Source: Eutrophovita brisbanensis (lineage in GTDB: Bacteria > Pseudomonadota > Gammaproteobacteria > Burkholderiales > Eutrophovitaceae). Taken from it: DNA of 64,000 nucleotides. The DNA lies in NCBI GenBank assembly GCA_038147395.1, contig JAYQTM010000001.1, positions 558,001-622,000 on the forward strand, written 5' to 3'. Below are positions 7,535 to 16,311 of this stretch, in pieces (within the stretch, counting starts at the first letter, position 1; every line of letters begins with the position of its first letter). The notes beneath the pieces were generated by a model. It was not told the DNA's origin and made no database searches. It was given only the letters and a program-made list of their open reading frames with translations. The translations under genes and the position numbers were made by a program.

Positions 7535-10192
7535 ATGTTCTCCAAAATGTTAAAAGGTGTTTTTGGAAGCCGGAATGATCGGCTCCTAAAATCCTACGCA
7601 AAATCAGTTGCAGCGATCAATGCTCTGGAGGAGGGATTGAAAAGCCTTCCCGACATAGATTTAAAAAATAAAACTTCCGAACTCCGAGGGCGAATCTCGG
7701 AAGGTGAATCGCTTGACGACATATTGGTAGAGTCCTTTGCAGTAGTTCGAGAGGCCAGTAGGCGCGTTCTGGGTATGCGTCACTTTGATGCGCAACTTCT
7801 CGGGGGAATCGCGCTACATTCTGGAAAAATTTCGGAGATGCGCACTGGAGAGGGAAAAACGCTCGTTGCTACTTTGCCGGCGTATCTCAATGCGCTGTCA
7901 GGAAAGTCCGTCCATGTAGTCACCGTTAACGATTATTTGGCGAAGCGCGATGCCGATTGGATGGGAGCGGTTTACGAGTTTTTGGGTTTGAGTGTCGGCG
8001 TTAACCTCTCTGGTCAGGATCACGAGACAAAGCACAAGGCCTACGCGGCGGATATTACTTACGGTACGAACAATGAATTTGGCTTTGATTACCTTCGAGA
8101 CAACATGGTATTCCAAACGCAGGATAAGGTGCAAAGAGACTTATCCTTCGCGATTGTTGATGAAGTCGACTCCATATTAATAGATGAGGCGAGAACACCA
8201 CTGATCATCTCTGGGCAAGCTGACGACAATACTGACCTCTACACGAAAATCAATAAGATCGCTCCTCAGTTGAGTATATCGAAAACGGAGGGAGATGAGG
8301 GTGATTTCACCGTTGACGAAAAGGCGCATCAGGTTATTTTGACCGAGGGCGGGTATGAGCGAGCCGAGGAATTGCTCTCCCGAGCTGGGTTGTTGCAATC
8401 TGGAGAGGGGCTATATGACCCGTCTAATATCTCGCTAATTCACCACCTCTATGCAGCCCTCAGGGCACATCATCTCTTCTTCCGCGATCAACATTACGTT
8501 GTGCAAAACAATGAAATTATTATTGTTGACGAATTTACTGGTCGATTAATGTCTGGCAGGCGATGGTCTGATGGACTGCACCAGGCAGTGGAAGCGAAAG
8601 AAAATGTGGTAATTCAGAAAGAGAACCAAACGCTAGCCTCAATAACATTCCAAAATTATTTTCGAATGTACGACAAGTTGTCTGGCATGACTGGAACCGC
8701 AGATACTGAGGCATATGAGTTCCAGCAAATTTATGGTTTGGAGACCGTTATTATTCCAACCCATAAGCCGATGGTCCGAGATGATCGTATGGATCAGGTT
8801 TATAAAACTAGCAAGGAGCGCTATGACGCCGTGTTAGCAGACATCAAAGAATGTTATCAAAAGGGACAACCGGTACTGGTAGGAACTACTTCGATCGAAA
8901 ATTCCGAACTCATTTCAAAATTGTTAGATAAGGAAAAACTACCCCACCAAGTATTGAATGCGAAGCAGCATGAGCGAGAAGCGGAGATCGTAGCCCAAGC
9001 GGGCCGTTCTAAGATGATCACCATCGCGACGAACATGGCGGGTCGTGGCACGGATATTGTGTTGGGTGGTAGCAAAACAGAGGGAGAAGATTCTGCCATA
9101 TGGCTACAACGACAAGAGGAGGTTTTGGCGGCTGGAGGATTGCACATCATTGGCACTGAGCGCCATGAGTCTCGAAGGATAGACAATCAACTCCGGGGAC
9201 GATCAGGCCGGCAGGGAGATCCCGGCTCGTCGAGATTTTATTTGTCGCTAGAGGATCCGTTGTTACGGATTTTCGCGTCCGATCGAGTTTCAGCAATTAT
9301 GGATCGTTTGAAGCTGCCGGAGGGAGAAGCGATTGAGCATTCTTGGGTGACGCGGGCAATTGAAAACGCGCAGAGGAAAGTTGAAGGCCGTAATTTCGAC
9401 ATCAGGAAACAACTTTTAGAGTTTGACGATGTTGCCAATGATCAGAGGGGAGTCATCTATGAGCAAAGAAACGACATCCTTGATTCAACCGATGTTTCGC
9501 ACGCTGTCACGACGATGAGAGAAGAGGCACTAAGCGATGTGATATCGACTTTCGTGCCGCAGGATAGTCTGGAAGAGCAATGGGATATTGCTGGTTTAGA
9601 GGCTTCTTTAAAGTCGGACTACACACTAGAATTGCCCATCAAATCGTGGATCGAGAGCTTGGATGAGGTTGAGTCAGAAGCCGTAGTGTCGAAAGTCATC
9701 AGCGAGGCAGGAGAGTTCTATAGATCTAAAATGAGCGACGCGCCAGAGGAGGCGGTGCATCAGTATGAGAGATCTGTCATGTTGCAGAGTATTGATTCTC
9801 ACTGGCGGGAGCATTTAGCGGCCTTAGATCACTTAAGGCAGGGCATTCATCTTAGAGGTTATGCCCAAAAAAACCCCAAACAAGAGTACAAGCGAGAGGC
9901 GTTTGAACTATTTTCACTCTTGCTGCAAACCGTCAGAAATGAAGTCACAAAGATTCTGATGAGTGTTCGAATTAGAAGTGCTGATCAAGTTGAAAAGGTG
10001 TCACAACAGTCCGGTGCTGTCAGTAACGTGTCCTACAATCACTCCGCCGATAGTGCTACGGGCGGGCAGCAGGGGCCTGTTGGTTCTCCAGGAACCCCGA
10101 TTATGAGATCTCAGCAAAAAGTTGGGCGCAACGAGCCATGTCCGTGTGGTTCAGGTAAAAAATTCAAACATTGTCATGGAAGACTTGTTTGA
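7535..10192 (+). CDS. secA: Preprotein translocase ATPase SecA
   Basis: 885-residue motor ATPase that pushes preproteins through SecYEG. In order: DEAD-type nucleotide-binding domain 1 with MRTGEGKTLVATLPAYL (Walker A), AIVDEVDSILIDEARTPLIIS (Walker B), the preprotein cross-linking domain, NBD2 with ATNMAGRGTDIVLGG and QLRGRSGRQGD, the helical scaffold and wing regions, then a linker and the C-terminal zinc-binding motif CPCGSGKKFKHCHG that contacts SecB and ribosomes. The start MFSKMLKGVFGSRNDR is the family-typical N-terminus. No secM-like leader precedes it; dciA occupies that place on the other strand. Confidence 0.97.
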   Translation: MFSKMLKGVFGSRNDRLLKSYAKSVAAINALEEGLKSLPDIDLKNKTSELRGRISEGESLDDILVESFAVVREASRRVLGMRHFDAQLLGGIALHSGKISEMRTGEGKTLVATLPAYLNALSGKSVHVVTVNDYLAKRDADWMGAVYEFLGLSVGVNLSGQDHETKHKAYAADITYGTNNEFGFDYLRDNMVFQTQDKVQRDLSFAIVDEVDSILIDEARTPLIISGQADDNTDLYTKINKIAPQLSISKTEGDEGDFTVDEKAHQVILTEGGYERAEELLSRAGLLQSGEGLYDPSNISLIHHLYAALRAHHLFFRDQHYVVQNNEIIIVDEFTGRLMSGRRWSDGLHQAVEAKENVVIQKENQTLASITFQNYFRMYDKLSGMTGTADTEAYEFQQIYGLETVIIPTHKPMVRDDRMDQVYKTSKERYDAVLADIKECYQKGQPVLVGTTSIENSELISKLLDKEKLPHQVLNAKQHEREAEIVAQAGRSKMITIATNMAGRGTDIVLGGSKTEGEDSAIWLQRQEEVLAAGGLHIIGTERHESRRIDNQLRGRSGRQGDPGSSRFYLSLEDPLLRIFASDRVSAIMDRLKLPEGEAIEHSWVTRAIENAQRKVEGRNFDIRKQLLEFDDVANDQRGVIYEQRNDILDSTDVSHAVTTMREEALSDVISTFVPQDSLEEQWDIAGLEASLKSDYTLELPIKSWIESLDEVESEAVVSKVISEAGEFYRSKMSDAPEEAVHQYERSVMLQSIDSHWREHLAALDHLRQGIHLRGYAQKNPKQEYKREAFELFSLLLQTVRNEVTKILMSVRIRSADQVEKVSQQSGAVSNVSYNHSADSATGGQQGPVGSPGTPIMRSQQKVGRNEPCPCGSGKKFKHCHGRLV

Positions 10193-10194
10193 AC

Positions 10195-11424
10195 ATGAAA
10201 ATGCGCGATTCGGTTGAGGATATCGGTACAAGCTTTCCGATAGACGGAGTCTCGTTTGGGGCGATTGCCTCTGGGATCAAAAAAACAAACAGGAAAGACC
10301 TTTTACTGATTGCCCTAAAAGAGGGGTGTGTCCTTGCGGGAGTATTTACATTAAACAAGTTTTGTGCAGCTCCAGTTCAGATCTGCCGAGCGAGGCTCAA
10401 GGACGGCGCTAGTATAGGCGCGTTAATTATCAATACGGGAATTGCGAATGCAGGTACGGGCGCGGAAGGCTTGGCAACAGCACAACTTATCACTGATGAG
10501 GTTGCCCGGCTTCTAAATATTCCCAGAGAAAGCGTATTACCGTTCTCGACCGGAGTCATCATGGAGCAACTTCCAGCTGAGAGAATACTCAGGGCGCTTC
10601 CGACCTGCGTGGATAGGCTGGGGACAGATGATTGGGCTGATGCCGCAAAAACAATTTTAACGACAGACCTGGTGTACAAGCTAGCGTCAAAAAAATTTCA
10701 AATTCAAAATTTTTTCGGGCATGTGACAGGAATTGCAAAGGGCTCGGGCATGATCAAGCCCAATATGGCAACGATGCTAGCTTTTGTTGCAACTGATATA
10801 GGAGTTGAAGAAAGCCTCGCGAAAAAAATCGCTAAATATGCAGCAGATAGATCGTTTAACTGTATCTCGGTCGATGGTGACACATCCACAAATGATAGTT
10901 TTGTTTTTATTGCGACTGGTAGGGCTGCTTATCCGAAAATAACCGATGAATCTTCAGAGGCTTACAAGACTTTACGAAACAATGTCACCGATGTGTGTCA
11001 GGTCCTCGCGAAGAAGATCGTGATGGATGGTGAAGGTGCAACGAAGTTTATCGAAATTCGAGTGAATGGTGCCCGTGATCGGTCGGATGCGAGGAAAGTT
11101 GCCTTTTCGGTCGCCAATTCGCCTCTTGTTAAAACAGCCTTCTTTGCCAGTGATCCAAATTTAGGTCGAATCATGTCTGCTATCGGGGCAGCGGATGTGG
11201 CAGATCTAAATGTGTTGAATGTCTCATTATTTATTGGAGACGTTATTGTTGCTAAGGATGGCGCCCCTGCACCGTCTTACGCAGAGGATCAAGTCAAACC
11301 CATCATGTCGGGGAAAGAAATCACGGTAACGATCGAGTTAGGGATGGGCAGCGAAGAGGCGAGAGTATGGACTTGTGATTTGTCTTACGATTACGTCAAG
11401 ATTAACGCAGAGTATCGGAGTTGA
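10195..11424 (+). CDS. argJ: Bifunctional glutamate N-acetyltransferase / amino-acid acetyltransferase ArgJ
   Basis: About 409 residues. ArgJ recycles acetyl groups from N-acetylornithine to glutamate in arginine synthesis, and often also uses acetyl-CoA. The autocleavage site is visible in KGSGMIKPNMATMLAF: cleavage before the Thr of ATML frees the catalytic threonine of the beta chain. Other family signatures include SVDGDTSTNDS and the C-terminal NAEYRS. ATG 10195 starts two bases after the secA stop; a TTG at 10171 inside secA would add eight residues without family support. Expected next to secA in many proteobacteria. Confidence 0.94.
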   Translation: MKMRDSVEDIGTSFPIDGVSFGAIASGIKKTNRKDLLLIALKEGCVLAGVFTLNKFCAAPVQICRARLKDGASIGALIINTGIANAGTGAEGLATAQLITDEVARLLNIPRESVLPFSTGVIMEQLPAERILRALPTCVDRLGTDDWADAAKTILTTDLVYKLASKKFQIQNFFGHVTGIAKGSGMIKPNMATMLAFVATDIGVEESLAKKIAKYAADRSFNCISVDGDTSTNDSFVFIATGRAAYPKITDESSEAYKTLRNNVTDVCQVLAKKIVMDGEGATKFIEIRVNGARDRSDARKVAFSVANSPLVKTAFFASDPNLGRIMSAIGAADVADLNVLNVSLFIGDVIVAKDGAPAPSYAEDQVKPIMSGKEITVTIELGMGSEEARVWTCDLSYDYVKINAEYRS

Positions 11425-12314
11425 TGGTGTCAGATCTCAATTTGCTGATGTCTAGGTTGGAGAAGATGCTTGATCGAGTGGAGCGATTGTTGCCGTCGGG
11501 TCAGGAGCCCATTGAATGGAAACGGGCGCTTGCTTGCCGGTGGCGCCGTCAAGGGCATTCCGGTTATTTGCAGGAAGTCTCGATTCCGCATCGAATTAGC
11601 TTGAGAGATCTGTACGCTATCGATGATCAAAAGAAGTTGTTGGACCTTAACACTCGGCAGTTTCTATTTCGGTACCCCTACAACAATATACTTCTGACAG
11701 GTTCCAAAGGCACTGGTAAGTCATCTCTGATTAAGGCCCTCCTCAATAAATATTCAAAAAACGGTCTTAGATTAATCGAGGTCGACAAATCTGACCTGCA
11801 CCAGCTTCCGGAGATTATCGAAACCATCTCCAATGAACAATATCGATTTATGATTTTTTGTGATGATCTTTCGTTTGGTTCTGATGACGATGCGTACAAG
11901 TCGTTAAAAGTCGCGTTGGATGGTTCTGTGGCTGGTTCATCGGAAAACGTAATGATTTGTGCGACCTCTAACCGACGTCATTTGATGCCTGAATACATGA
12001 CGGATAATTTGGAAACCAAGTACCGAGGAGAGGAAATTCATGCAAGCGAGAACGTCGAAGAGAAGATTTCGCTGTCTGAAAGATTTGGTCTTTGGATCCA
12101 CTTTGATGGTTTTACCCAAGATGAGTATTTGAAGATCGTGACGTATTGGGTGAAAAAGCTATCTTCCGGATCTATCAAGCCGACTGATGATGTGATTCGG
12201 CGCTCCTTGCAGTGGTCATTAGAGCGTGGTTCGCGAAGCGGTCGTATTGCTTACCAATTCGCAAGAAACGAAGTTGGCTCGGAATTGATAAGACAGAAAA
12301 AACAGATTCGTTAA
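11424..12314 (+). CDS. DUF815-family AAA+ ATPase
   Basis: About 296 residues. A single AAA+ module of the DUF815 family, function unknown. Walker A is GSKGTGKSS (about residue 93) and Walker B FMIFCDDLSF (about 148); a sensor-like TSNRRHLMPEYM follows, then an arginine-containing SLSERFGLWIHF motif typical of DUF815 proteins. The start ATG overlaps the argJ stop (TGATG). The same neighbour order argJ-DUF815-Nudix is common in betaproteobacteria, so linkage to this cluster is conserved, but it gives no clear role. No signal peptide or membrane segment. Confidence 0.8.
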   Translation: MVSDLNLLMSRLEKMLDRVERLLPSGQEPIEWKRALACRWRRQGHSGYLQEVSIPHRISLRDLYAIDDQKKLLDLNTRQFLFRYPYNNILLTGSKGTGKSSLIKALLNKYSKNGLRLIEVDKSDLHQLPEIIETISNEQYRFMIFCDDLSFGSDDDAYKSLKVALDGSVAGSSENVMICATSNRRHLMPEYMTDNLETKYRGEEIHASENVEEKISLSERFGLWIHFDGFTQDEYLKIVTYWVKKLSSGSIKPTDDVIRRSLQWSLERGSRSGRIAYQFARNEVGSELIRQKKQIR

Positions 12315-12326
12315 GTTCGTTGTAGC

Positions 12327-13256
12327 ATGATTAAAGTCGTAGCGGCTGTACTGGTCAATTCCAATTCAGAGGTGCTTTTGGCTCAGAGGCCAGAAGGTAA
12401 AGTTTTCTCTGGTTTTTGGGAATTTCCAGGTGGCAAAATTGAATCCGGTGAATCGCCTCGTGACGCTCTTTCGAGAGAGCTGTCAGAGGAAATTGGAATA
12501 AAGATAGAGAATCCACGAGAGTGGATTTCACGAACTCATCAATATCCTCATGGTACGGTGAATATTCAGTTCTTTCGAGTAACCGATTGGAGCGGAGTCC
12601 CTCGAGGTCGTGAAGGACAGGCTTTGAGTTGGGAGTTGCCTCAAAAAATTGGTGTTGAGCCGCTTCTTGGACCAAATGTTTGCATTCTTCAAGCGCTCAC
12701 ATTAAAGGACGAGTATCTAATTACCCACGCCACTGAGTTTGGCGTATCAAATTTTCTTGAGCAACTCCAGAGAGTGACGTCATCGGGTAATCGTCTCATT
12801 CAAATTAGGGAAAAAGGTTTGGTAGGGTCGAAGCTAAAGGAATTTTGTGAACAAGCGGTCTCTATCATTCGCGAACGAGAGGATAATATTGTTTTGGTTA
12901 ATGACGACGTGGCCCTTGCTCGTTCGGTTCGCGCAGATGGAGTCCACTTTACTTCCAATTCATTGCGCTGTCTCGGCAAAAGACCAGACATAGGTTGGTG
13001 TGCGGCCTCGTGTCATAACATTGACGACTTGGAAAAAGCAAGCTCATTGGGATTGGATTTTGCGGTGTTGAGCCCAGTTAAAACGACTCCATCACATCCT
13101 GATGCGAATCCACTCGGTTGGGATCAATTTTCCCACATGGCGAATCACTCGAATATTCCCGTTTACGCCCTTGGGGGCATGGTTCCAAGTGACCTTTCAG
13201 ATGCATGGAAATCTGGAGCTGCCGGTGTGTCGCTGATGAGGTCAGCTTGGAACTGA
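12327..13256 (+). CDS. Nudix hydrolase (MutT-like) fused to a ThiE/TenI-like domain
   Basis: 309 residues. The N-terminal half is a MutT-type Nudix domain with a complete Nudix box (GGKIESGESPRDALSRELSE, then EIGI), expected to hydrolyse oxidised nucleotides such as 8-oxo-dGTP. The C-terminal half resembles thiamine phosphate synthase: IQIREKGL, VNDDVALARSVRADGVHF, FAVLSPVKTTPSHP and YALGGM. This fusion is widespread in proteobacteria at this locus; whether the ThiE-like half is active is not known. The end overlaps the convergent yacG stop by 15 bases. Confidence 0.85.
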   Translation: MIKVVAAVLVNSNSEVLLAQRPEGKVFSGFWEFPGGKIESGESPRDALSRELSEEIGIKIENPREWISRTHQYPHGTVNIQFFRVTDWSGVPRGREGQALSWELPQKIGVEPLLGPNVCILQALTLKDEYLITHATEFGVSNFLEQLQRVTSSGNRLIQIREKGLVGSKLKEFCEQAVSIIREREDNIVLVNDDVALARSVRADGVHFTSNSLRCLGKRPDIGWCAASCHNIDDLEKASSLGLDFAVLSPVKTTPSHPDANPLGWDQFSHMANHSNIPVYALGGMVPSDLSDAWKSGAAGVSLMRSAWN

Positions 13257-13442
13257 CCCGTCTGGGTCGTCGATAAAAGATTCATCTTCCTCGATGGCGT
13301 ACCTATCGGTTGCCCAGTTTCCTGTGTCTACTAATTTGCATCGCTCGGAACAAAAAGGACGAAATTTCGAGGTTGGCTGCCACGTTACAGAATTTCCACA
13401 TGTGGGACAAATGACTATGGTTTTGGGCATGGTTTTTGTCAA
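13242..13442 (-). CDS. yacG: DNA gyrase inhibitor YacG (zinc-binding)
   Basis: 62-66 residues. Small zinc-ribbon protein; the E. coli homologue binds GyrB and inhibits gyrase. The four zinc cysteines are CPTC and FCSERC, followed by KLVDTGNWATDRYAI, the family signature. Two starts are possible: TTG 13442, which overlaps the coaE stop (TTGA) and has an AGGA site six bases upstream, or ATG 13430. The ribosome site favours the TTG and coupling with coaE. The acidic tail (EEDESFIDDPD) is usual. Confidence 0.88.
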   Translation of the reverse strand: MTKTMPKTIVICPTCGNSVTWQPTSKFRPFCSERCKLVDTGNWATDRYAIEEDESFIDDPDGSVPS

Positions 13443-14050
13443 TTCTTATCCTGCCGCGAAATCTCAAGATACATTCGATGTAGTTTTTTCACCTGCTCTA
13501 TGAGACTTTGTTTGTCGGCATTATTGGTGATCATGTCTTCAGCGATTAATTTCCGTTCCTCTCGGGAAGCTTGGGTATCAATTATTTTCATGATCATATC
13601 TTTGTTGAGGTTACTTCTCTGGCTTACTCTTTCGATCTGTAGTTGCTCATCACAATCAACGACAAGGATCCGATTAATGAACGGGTAAGCCCCCTTCTCT
13701 GTTAACAGCGGAATTACCACTACTGCATAAGAGTCAATGTGGTCTTTTAATGCGAGTACGACCATATCTCTAATTTTTGGGTGAAGTATTTTTTCTAATT
13801 TTTCTTTTGCACTGATGTCATTGAAGACCAGGTCTCGGAGGACACTTCGGTTGATTAGCCCATCCTCTAATATTTCTTTCCCTAGAACCCGCTGTATTTC
13901 TTTTATGGTCGACGAATCATGGTTTGTAAGCTCACGAGATATCACGTCTGTGTCGATTACGTGTGCTCCTAGAGTCGCGAATGTATCAGACACGAGGGTT
14001 TTACCTGATCCAATACCACCAGTCAGTCCTACGATCAGCCGGTCAGACAC
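13439..14050 (-). CDS. coaE: Dephospho-CoA kinase
   Basis: 203 residues. Cytoplasmic kinase for the last step of coenzyme A synthesis, phosphorylating the 3'-OH of dephospho-CoA. The P-loop is GLTGGIGSGKT at the N-terminus; the DVISRELT and PLLTEKG motifs belong to the substrate lid and CoA domain. The start is GTG at 14050, one base after the stop of the upstream CorB-like gene. Order corB-coaE-yacG on the minus strand implies one transcript. The usual neighbour pilD is not present here. Confidence 0.94.
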   Translation of the reverse strand: MSDRLIVGLTGGIGSGKTLVSDTFATLGAHVIDTDVISRELTNHDSSTIKEIQRVLGKEILEDGLINRSVLRDLVFNDISAKEKLEKILHPKIRDMVVLALKDHIDSYAVVVIPLLTEKGAYPFINRILVVDCDEQLQIERVSQRSNLNKDMIMKIIDTQASREERKLIAEDMITNNADKQSLIEQVKKLHRMYLEISRQDKN

Positions 14051-14051
14051 G

Positions 14052-15323
14052 TCAGTTAGATATTTTTGACGTGAGTTTCACGGATTTCACTGATTTATCT
14101 TTCGTCTGAAGAATTTCCATATAGTAACCATCAATTTGTATCGAAATTCCTGTTTCTGGAATTTGTTGCAAGTGTTCCAAAATTAACCCATTAAGCGTTT
14201 TTGGGCCCTCGAGATTTAAATTAAGTTTGAAATCTCGATTGATTTCCCTTAGCGTCATCGATCCATCAAGTACGAGACTTCCGTCATTTAATACTTTCCC
14301 CGACGCACTTAATATCGGTGATTGCGTCGTGAACTCTCCGACAATTTCCTCGATGATATCCTCTATCGTTATCATGCCCATGAGAGTGCCATACTCATCC
14401 ACGATATACGCCATTCGCTCTTGACGTTCTTGGAAATTTTGCAGTTGGGCCAATAGCTTTGTGTCCTTTGGAATAAAGTATGGATCTTTTAGTACCTGCT
14501 GTATTGATTCTCCCGAAATCTCGTTGTCCTCTGAGACATTTAGTAGTTTTCTGATATGTATGATGCCCTCAAGATAATCTATGCTCTCCCTAAACGCTGG
14601 TAACCTGGTGTGGTTTGAGGTCAAGATCTCATTTTTAAGGTGTTCATCAGAAGCATTGAGATCAATACCTTCAATCTTGTTCCTGGGAATCATGATGTCT
14701 TCGACTGTGATTGCTTGTAAGTCAAATAAATTTGCCAGCATGGATTGGTGTTTGTGTGGCAAGTAATTCCCGCCTTCCAATACGAGTGTGCGAAGCTCTT
14801 CTTGGGTCAATTGCGATGCTTGGGCGCCTGTTTTTGTTTTGATTCGGAATGTAAAAAGTATACCGTTAACAATCGTGTTGGCGATTACTACGAAGGGATG
14901 CATAAGTCGCATCATTGGCTCGAGGATGTAACTAGCCGGAAGTGCAATTTTTTCCGGGTAGCTCGCTCCAATTATTTTTGGAGTGATTTCACTAAAGATT
15001 AGCAAAGCGGTTGTGACCACGAGTGTCGCGATTGTTAAGGAAAGTTCGTTTTCGCCGAACAACTTAAAGGCTATAGTCGTGACGAGTGCCGCTGCTGCGG
15101 TATTGGATAAATTATTACCGAGCAGTATTGTTCCCAACAGTCGGTCAATTTGACCGAGAAGCCCCAGAGTTTTTCTGGCGCCTTTGTGGTTATTTTTAGC
15201 CATGTGTTTAAGTTGATATTTATTTAATGCCATCATGCTCGTCTCGGATATCGAAAAAAATGCAGAAATTCCGATGAGGATTAAGAATATGATGAGCAGT
15301 GTCTGTACAGAGACGTTTTCCAT
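14052..15323 (-). CDS. CorB/CorC-family (CNNM, HlyC/CorC) membrane protein
   Basis: 423 residues. N-terminal DUF21/CNNM transmembrane domain with about four hydrophobic segments (residues 8-30, 60-80, 93-113, 130-150), then a pair of CBS domains (about 200-320; IMIPRNKIEGIDL, AYIVDEYGTLMGMITIEDIIEEIVGE) and a C-terminal CorC/HlyC domain (about 335-415). Family members are linked to magnesium or cobalt efflux. It is the first or second gene of a minus-strand set with the CcsA-like protein and coaE. This arrangement next to ffh is typical of gammaproteobacteria. Substrate here is inferred only. Confidence 0.88.
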   Translation of the reverse strand: MENVSVQTLLIIFLILIGISAFFSISETSMMALNKYQLKHMAKNNHKGARKTLGLLGQIDRLLGTILLGNNLSNTAAAALVTTIAFKLFGENELSLTIATLVVTTALLIFSEITPKIIGASYPEKIALPASYILEPMMRLMHPFVVIANTIVNGILFTFRIKTKTGAQASQLTQEELRTLVLEGGNYLPHKHQSMLANLFDLQAITVEDIMIPRNKIEGIDLNASDEHLKNEILTSNHTRLPAFRESIDYLEGIIHIRKLLNVSEDNEISGESIQQVLKDPYFIPKDTKLLAQLQNFQERQERMAYIVDEYGTLMGMITIEDIIEEIVGEFTTQSPILSASGKVLNDGSLVLDGSMTLREINRDFKLNLNLEGPKTLNGLILEHLQQIPETGISIQIDGYYMEILQTKDKSVKSVKLTSKISN

Positions 15324-15380
15324 AACTTGATTTGTGTGTTTGCCTGAGAGTGGTAAGTATTATTGCGACTTAACGTCCAT

Positions 15381-15420
15381 AGACGTTTAATCTTGGGGAT
15401 AGACGTTTAATATTGGGGAT
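15381..15420. repeat. Tandem 20-bp direct repeat at the end of the ccsA-like gene
   Basis: Two adjacent 20-base copies (15381-15400 and 15401-15420), beginning AGACGTTTAAT, differ at one base. The copy nearer the gene contains the stop codon of the ccsA-like gene (TAA on minus at 15407-15409). It looks like a short local duplication. Confidence 0.85.
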
Positions 15421-16240
15421 GGTGCAGAATGATTTCTGCTACAAACCTCGAGCCAAAGTATGCGAGCACCAGAAGCGTAAAGCTTGCGATGTACAGTTTT
15501 CTGGTTGTTTTTCCTCTCCAGCCTTTTATGTAGTGACCCGACAAAAGAAACCCCAATGTTATCCAAGAGCAAAGACTGAATACTGTCTTATGAGTGATCG
15601 GGAACAAGACGTTTTGTATTTCTGATGATGCGAGACAACCGGTGAACAGTGCGAGGGAGAGTGCGACGAACCCACACCAAATTATCGTGATTAACAGTTT
15701 CTCCAGGCTCAATAGCGGGGGCAAGTGTTCTATAAAAACGGAGAGTTTGTGTTCGTGGAGTTTTTTTTCGACAAAACCCAAAAGCACGGTATGTAGAAGG
15801 GCAACCAAGAGGATGCTGTAAGCGACTACCGACAATGTCAAATGGATTTGAAAAACGAATAGCTCCGAATTCGGGATTTGAACTGTCGCAGGGTCGACTA
15901 TTGGGAGAATTGAGAAAAATGCTCCGAAAGGCAACGAAAACGCTGGCAGTGAGCTCCAGCTTGAGTAGAGGCTATTGCATGCATAGATGAGGCAAGTAAT
16001 AGCTGCGATGAGCGAGGCTACATTACCCAAACCTAGATGCAGTTGTCCGGTCCCAATAGCCTGCTGATGAGTCAGCAAAAGGTGCAAGCCGATCGGTATC
16101 AATGAGATCGTCGAGAGGCGACGAAGAACGATAGTTGGGCTTTCCGATGCGCTTGTCGCCCGGGATAACTCTTTCCACGTCAACGCTCCCAGAATCACGT
16201 ACGAGAGGCTAACGGATATATGAAGTAGAATCAGGACCAT
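15407..16240 (-). CDS. CcsA-like cytochrome c assembly family protein (YpjD type)
   Basis: About 277 residues from ATG 16240; the frame extends to GTG 16285, but the extra 15 residues would be hydrophilic before the first membrane helix. Multi-spanning inner-membrane protein with about eight hydrophobic segments and the CcsA-family pattern of membrane histidines (TIIWCGFVALSLAL, SWITLGFLLSGHYIKGWRGK). YpjD homologues sit beside CorB and ffh in gammaproteobacteria; their true function is unclear despite similarity to the haem-handling CcsA. It is transcribed divergently from ffh. Confidence 0.85.
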   Translation of the reverse strand: MVLILLHISVSLSYVILGALTWKELSRATSASESPTIVLRRLSTISLIPIGLHLLLTHQQAIGTGQLHLGLGNVASLIAAITCLIYACNSLYSSWSSLPAFSLPFGAFFSILPIVDPATVQIPNSELFVFQIHLTLSVVAYSILLVALLHTVLLGFVEKKLHEHKLSVFIEHLPPLLSLEKLLITIIWCGFVALSLALFTGCLASSEIQNVLFPITHKTVFSLCSWITLGFLLSGHYIKGWRGKTTRKLYIASFTLLVLAYFGSRFVAEIILHHPQY

Positions 16241-16311
16241 ATTTATGTTTGAATCGTAACAGAAATCGCGAATCAATAGGCTCACGTATCGTTTAACGAC
16301 TGTAACTTGTA

